From NCBI GenBank assembly GCA_023437485.1, contig JAEZGB010000174.1:1-7935 (forward strand): a stretch of 7,935 nt of DNA. Reading direction: 5' to 3'. The notes beneath the pieces are model-generated. The model did no database searches. It was given only the letters and a program-made list of their open reading frames with translations, and was not told the origin of the DNA. Source of the stretch: Bacteroidota bacterium (GTDB lineage Bacteria; Bacteroidota; Bacteroidia; Flavobacteriales; Flavobacteriaceae). This document shows positions 5,754 through 7,935 of this stretch, piece by piece; position 1 is the first letter of the stretch, and each line of letters begins with the position of its first letter. The translations under genes and the position numbers were made by a program.

Positions 5754-6053
5754 ATGGACAGCCAAATGTATCACTACGCCACCGTTTCAAAAGCCCTTCA
5801 GGAACTCGGCGAGAAAGGCTTTACGGTTGACTTCAACCTTCAGGAAAACCGCATTTGCGAAAGCCCCGATGAATTTGAAATCGCCGAAATCTACCGTTAC
5901 GAAGGCCAGACGGACCCCGGCGACGAAGCTACTGTTTACGGAATCATTTCAGACAAAGGAGAAAAGGGAGTTTACGTGGCCGGACACGCGAGCTATACCG
6001 AGAATTCAGCCGCAATGAAACTGCACGAGATGAGCATTCGCGGACGCGGATAA
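5754..6053 (+). CDS. Conserved Bacteroidota 99-aa protein of unknown function
   Basis: I recognise this small soluble family by YHYATVSKALQELGEKGFTVDFNL (6-29), SPDEFEIAEIYRYEG (37-51), DPGDEATVYGI (54-64) and KGVYVAGHASY (71-81). I recall database entries labelling it 'phosphoribosylpyrophosphate synthetase'. At 99 residues, with no PRPP-binding loop or nucleotide motif, that label is almost certainly an error. An acidic, compact alpha/beta fold is likely. No signal peptide, membrane span or metal-binding cluster is visible. The start is ATG 5754; Met5 (5766) is an alternative closer to where I expect family members to begin. The leader is A-rich, with a weak TAAATTTA box at 5721-5728 and no matching -33. 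Its stop is followed immediately by the topoisomerase ATG. Confidence 0.85.
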   Translation: MDSQMYHYATVSKALQELGEKGFTVDFNLQENRICESPDEFEIAEIYRYEGQTDPGDEATVYGIISDKGEKGVYVAGHASYTENSAAMKLHEMSIRGRG

Positions 6054-7127
6054 ATGAGCCGGTTAAAAAACAAACTTGAGAAGATTGGGCGCGACCCGGC
6101 CATAACCGCCAAGGCGGCGGGGCTACGGTACGCGCCTTTTCGCGGCAAGGGATATTTCAGGAAAAAACGCGGCAAGGGGTTCACCTACACCGATGAAACC
6201 GGCCGGACGGTGACCGACAAAGAAGTGTTGGAAAGGATCCGCGCCCTGGTGTTGCCGCCCGCCTGGACCGATGTCTGGATTTCGCCCTATCCCCATGGGC
6301 ACCTTCAGGCCATGGGCACCGATGCAAAAGGCCGAAGGCAGTACCGATATCACCATGAGTGGAACAAGATCAGGAACCAGTCAAAATTTTTCAGGCTGCG
6401 CCGTTTTGCCTCGGCATTACCGGGCATTCGGGAAGCCGTAGACCGCGACCTGGCACGCCCGGGGCTTCCGTATGAGAAAGTAGTTGCGCTGGTTGTCCGG
6501 CTCATTGAACTGACCAACATCCGCATCGGGAACGATGCCTATAAAAAACTTTACGGATCATTTGGGCTTACTACTCTCCGGGACAAACATGTCAAATTCG
6601 AAAAGTCAACGATTAGGTTTGAATTTGTGGGGAAGAAGGGAATCGCGCACAGCATCAGCCTGCAGAGCCGGAAACTGGCAAACCTGGTTCGCAAGTGCCG
6701 GGAAATCCCGGGGCATGACCTTTTTCAATATTACGATGACGATGGCCGGCGGCGCACCGTAGGTTCGGGCGATGTGAATGCCTATATCAAGGCGATTTCA
6801 GGTGAAGACTTTACCGCCAAGGACTTTCGCGCCTGGGCCGGAAGTGTCAATGCCCTTTGCGGTTTTCACCAGGCAGGTGAGCCTTCCAGCGATTCTGACT
6901 GCAAGAAAAAAGTGGTGGGCGTGATTGATTCGGTTGCCAAAAAATTGGGCAATACGCGTACAGTCTGCCGAAAATACTATATCGACCCCGTGGTAATTGC
7001 GGCCTTTGAAAAAGGTACTCTCGGGCGGTATCCCATCACTGATTCGCCGGGCCCCGGGCTCAATCCGGAGGAACAAGCGCTCATCCGTCTGCTTGAAGAG
7101 GAAAAAGTCACCGAAGTCGTTGCGTGA
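6054..7127 (+). CDS. DNA topoisomerase IB (poxvirus-like bacterial type)
   Basis: Type IB topoisomerases relax supercoils by making a single-strand nick through a 3'-phosphotyrosine link, without ATP. The 357-residue product matches bacterial poxvirus-like TopIB. The N-terminal domain includes LPPAWTDVWISPYPHGHLQA (67-86) and the GTDAKGRRQYRYH loop (88-100). The catalytic domain has Arg157 in TNIRIGND, Lys194 in FVGKKG, Arg259 in KDFRAWAGS, Asn300 in KKLGNT, and nucleophile Tyr309 in CRKYYIDP. The Asn-to-Tyr spacing of nine equals His265-Tyr274 in vaccinia and, as I recall, Asn280-Tyr289 in Deinococcus TopIB. All five catalytic positions are filled, so it should be active. It begins on the base after the upstream stop, so the two genes are probably cotranscribed. 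Such genes are accessory in bacteria, beside the essential type IA and II enzymes. Confidence 0.95.
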   Translation: MSRLKNKLEKIGRDPAITAKAAGLRYAPFRGKGYFRKKRGKGFTYTDETGRTVTDKEVLERIRALVLPPAWTDVWISPYPHGHLQAMGTDAKGRRQYRYHHEWNKIRNQSKFFRLRRFASALPGIREAVDRDLARPGLPYEKVVALVVRLIELTNIRIGNDAYKKLYGSFGLTTLRDKHVKFEKSTIRFEFVGKKGIAHSISLQSRKLANLVRKCREIPGHDLFQYYDDDGRRRTVGSGDVNAYIKAISGEDFTAKDFRAWAGSVNALCGFHQAGEPSSDSDCKKKVVGVIDSVAKKLGNTRTVCRKYYIDPVVIAAFEKGTLGRYPITDSPGPGLNPEEQALIRLLEEEKVTEVVA

Positions 7128-7186
7128 CGGTGGATAACTTTTGATGATTTCCGGTTTTTCATCGACACAACAATCCCAATATAATT

Positions 7187-7194
7187 TATATTTG
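7187..7194 (+). promoter_or_regulatory. Bacteroidota -7 box for dnaX
   Basis: TATATTTG is a perfect TAnnTTTG element 16 nt before the dnaX ATG, giving a predicted start near 7198 and a leader of about 13 nt. The window 19-21 nt upstream (7162-7168) has no TTTG, so the -33 box is poor. The 83-bp gap after the topoisomerase gene holds no evident hairpin terminator, so read-through from upstream is also possible. AGGA at 7200-7203 could serve as a weak ribosome binding site. Confidence 0.6.
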
Positions 7195-7210
7195 CGCCGA
7201 GGATCTCAGC

Positions 7211-7935
7211 ATGGAACACTTTGTAGTATCGGCACGGAAATACCGCCCGCAAACATTTAAGGATGTTGTGGGCCAGCAGGCCATTACCGCTACGCTGCTC
7301 AATGCCATTGAGAACAACCACCTGGCACAGGCCCTGCTATTTACCGGGCCACGGGGCGTGGGAAAAACCACCTGCGCACGGATCCTGGCGCGCAAGATCA
7401 ACCAACCGGGGTACGATGACCCCGAAGAGGATTTCGCCTTCAACGTCTTTGAACTGGACGCGGCCTCCAACAACTCGGTTGACGACATCCGCAACCTGAT
7501 TGACCAGGTTCGGATCCCGCCGCAAACCGGCCAGTATAAGGTGTACATCATCGACGAGGTGCACATGTTGTCCTCGGCGGCCTTCAACGCATTTTTGAAG
7601 ACACTTGAAGAACCCCCGCGCCACGCCATTTTCATCCTCGCCACTACCGAAAAGCACAAAATCATCCCGACCATCCTTTCGCGGTGCCAGATTTTTGATT
7701 TTAAGCGGATCACCGTCAGGGACGCGCGTGAACATTTGGCCGAAGTGGCCAAAAGCCAGGGAATCGAATTTGAGGAAGACGCACTGCATATCATCGCCCA
7801 AAAAGCCGACGGTGCCATGCGCGACGCGCTGTCAATCTTTGACCGCGTGGTTTCCTATTGCGGCAAGAACCTGACAAGGCAGGCCGTTACCGAGAACCTC
7901 AATGTCCTGGACTACGAAACATATGTCCGGGTGAC
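7211..7935 (+). CDS. dnaX: DNA polymerase III gamma/tau subunit, N-terminal part, cut by window edge
   Basis: DnaX is the AAA+ ATPase of the clamp loader, which places the sliding clamp on primed DNA and organises the replisome. The frame is open from ATG 7211 to the window end (241 codons plus 2 nt). It shows SARKYRPQTFKDVVGQ (7-22), Walker A GPRGVGKT (46-53), the ELDAASNNSVDDIR segment (81-94), Walker B IIDEVH (113-118), sensor 1 ATTE (144-147), the SRC motif with Arg158 (157-159), and sensor 2 GAMRDAL with Arg204 (201-207). Most DnaX proteins carry a four-cysteine zinc module between Walker A and ELDAAS. Here that stretch (60-80) is shorter and has no cysteine, as I recall for flavobacterial homologues. 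The tau-specific part is outside the window. Confidence 0.97.
   Translation, partial: MEHFVVSARKYRPQTFKDVVGQQAITATLLNAIENNHLAQALLFTGPRGVGKTTCARILARKINQPGYDDPEEDFAFNVFELDAASNNSVDDIRNLIDQVRIPPQTGQYKVYIIDEVHMLSSAAFNAFLKTLEEPPRHAIFILATTEKHKIIPTILSRCQIFDFKRITVRDAREHLAEVAKSQGIEFEEDALHIIAQKADGAMRDALSIFDRVVSYCGKNLTRQAVTENLNVLDYETYVRV

Noticed and set aside
7128..7210. Intrinsic terminator after the topoisomerase gene
   Set aside because: No GC-rich hairpin followed by a T run is present; the T-rich parts have no stable stem before them.
7186..7818. Long minus-strand frames opposite dnaX (also 7337-7801)
   Set aside because: The plus-strand frame encodes unmistakable DnaX motifs; the reverse frames are by-products of its codon bias.

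Overview
The window looks like a chromosomal housekeeping segment of a Bacteroidota genome, most likely order Flavobacteriales, with a base composition near half G+C by eye. Four things point there. The DnaX N-terminus lacks the usual cysteine cluster, as I recall for flavobacterial DnaX. A DUF3822 gene sits directly before rsmD. Three of the promoters carry perfect TAnnTTTG -7 boxes, and two of these also have a TTTG -33 box at 19 or 21 nt. Gene starts lack strong Shine-Dalgarno sequences and have A-rich leaders.

Layout. Positions 1-3512 hold a leftward run of four genes: cvfB-like (S1 domain plus winged helix), menB (menaquinone synthesis), and a small and a large bacterial-PH-domain membrane protein resembling B. 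subtilis YdbS and YdbT. The large one runs off the left edge. The last three genes are nearly fused: a 1-nt gap, then an ATGA overlap. A divergent 94-bp promoter region (3513-3606) separates this run from a rightward pair, DUF3822 and rsmD, which also overlap by ATGA. Positions 4959-5299 hold no gene. They contain two clusters of an AGTYGTC heptamer and an 82-bp polypyrimidine heptamer array. This repeat block lies between the converging 3' ends of rsmD and rnpB. RNase P RNA (rnpB) lies leftward at about 5630-5300 behind a perfect promoter. To its right are a 99-residue conserved protein and a poxvirus-type topoisomerase IB that starts on the base after its stop. The start of dnaX, cut by the right edge, follows.

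Functionally the window mixes RNA processing (rnpB, rsmD, cvfB), replication and topology (dnaX, topoisomerase IB), respiratory quinone synthesis (menB) and envelope proteins (the PH pair). I see no mobile element, phage gene, CRISPR array, tRNA or defence system, and I do not claim a new system. The least explained parts are the heptamer repeats, the palindrome in the divergent promoter, the DUF3822-rsmD pair and the 99-aa/topoisomerase pair.
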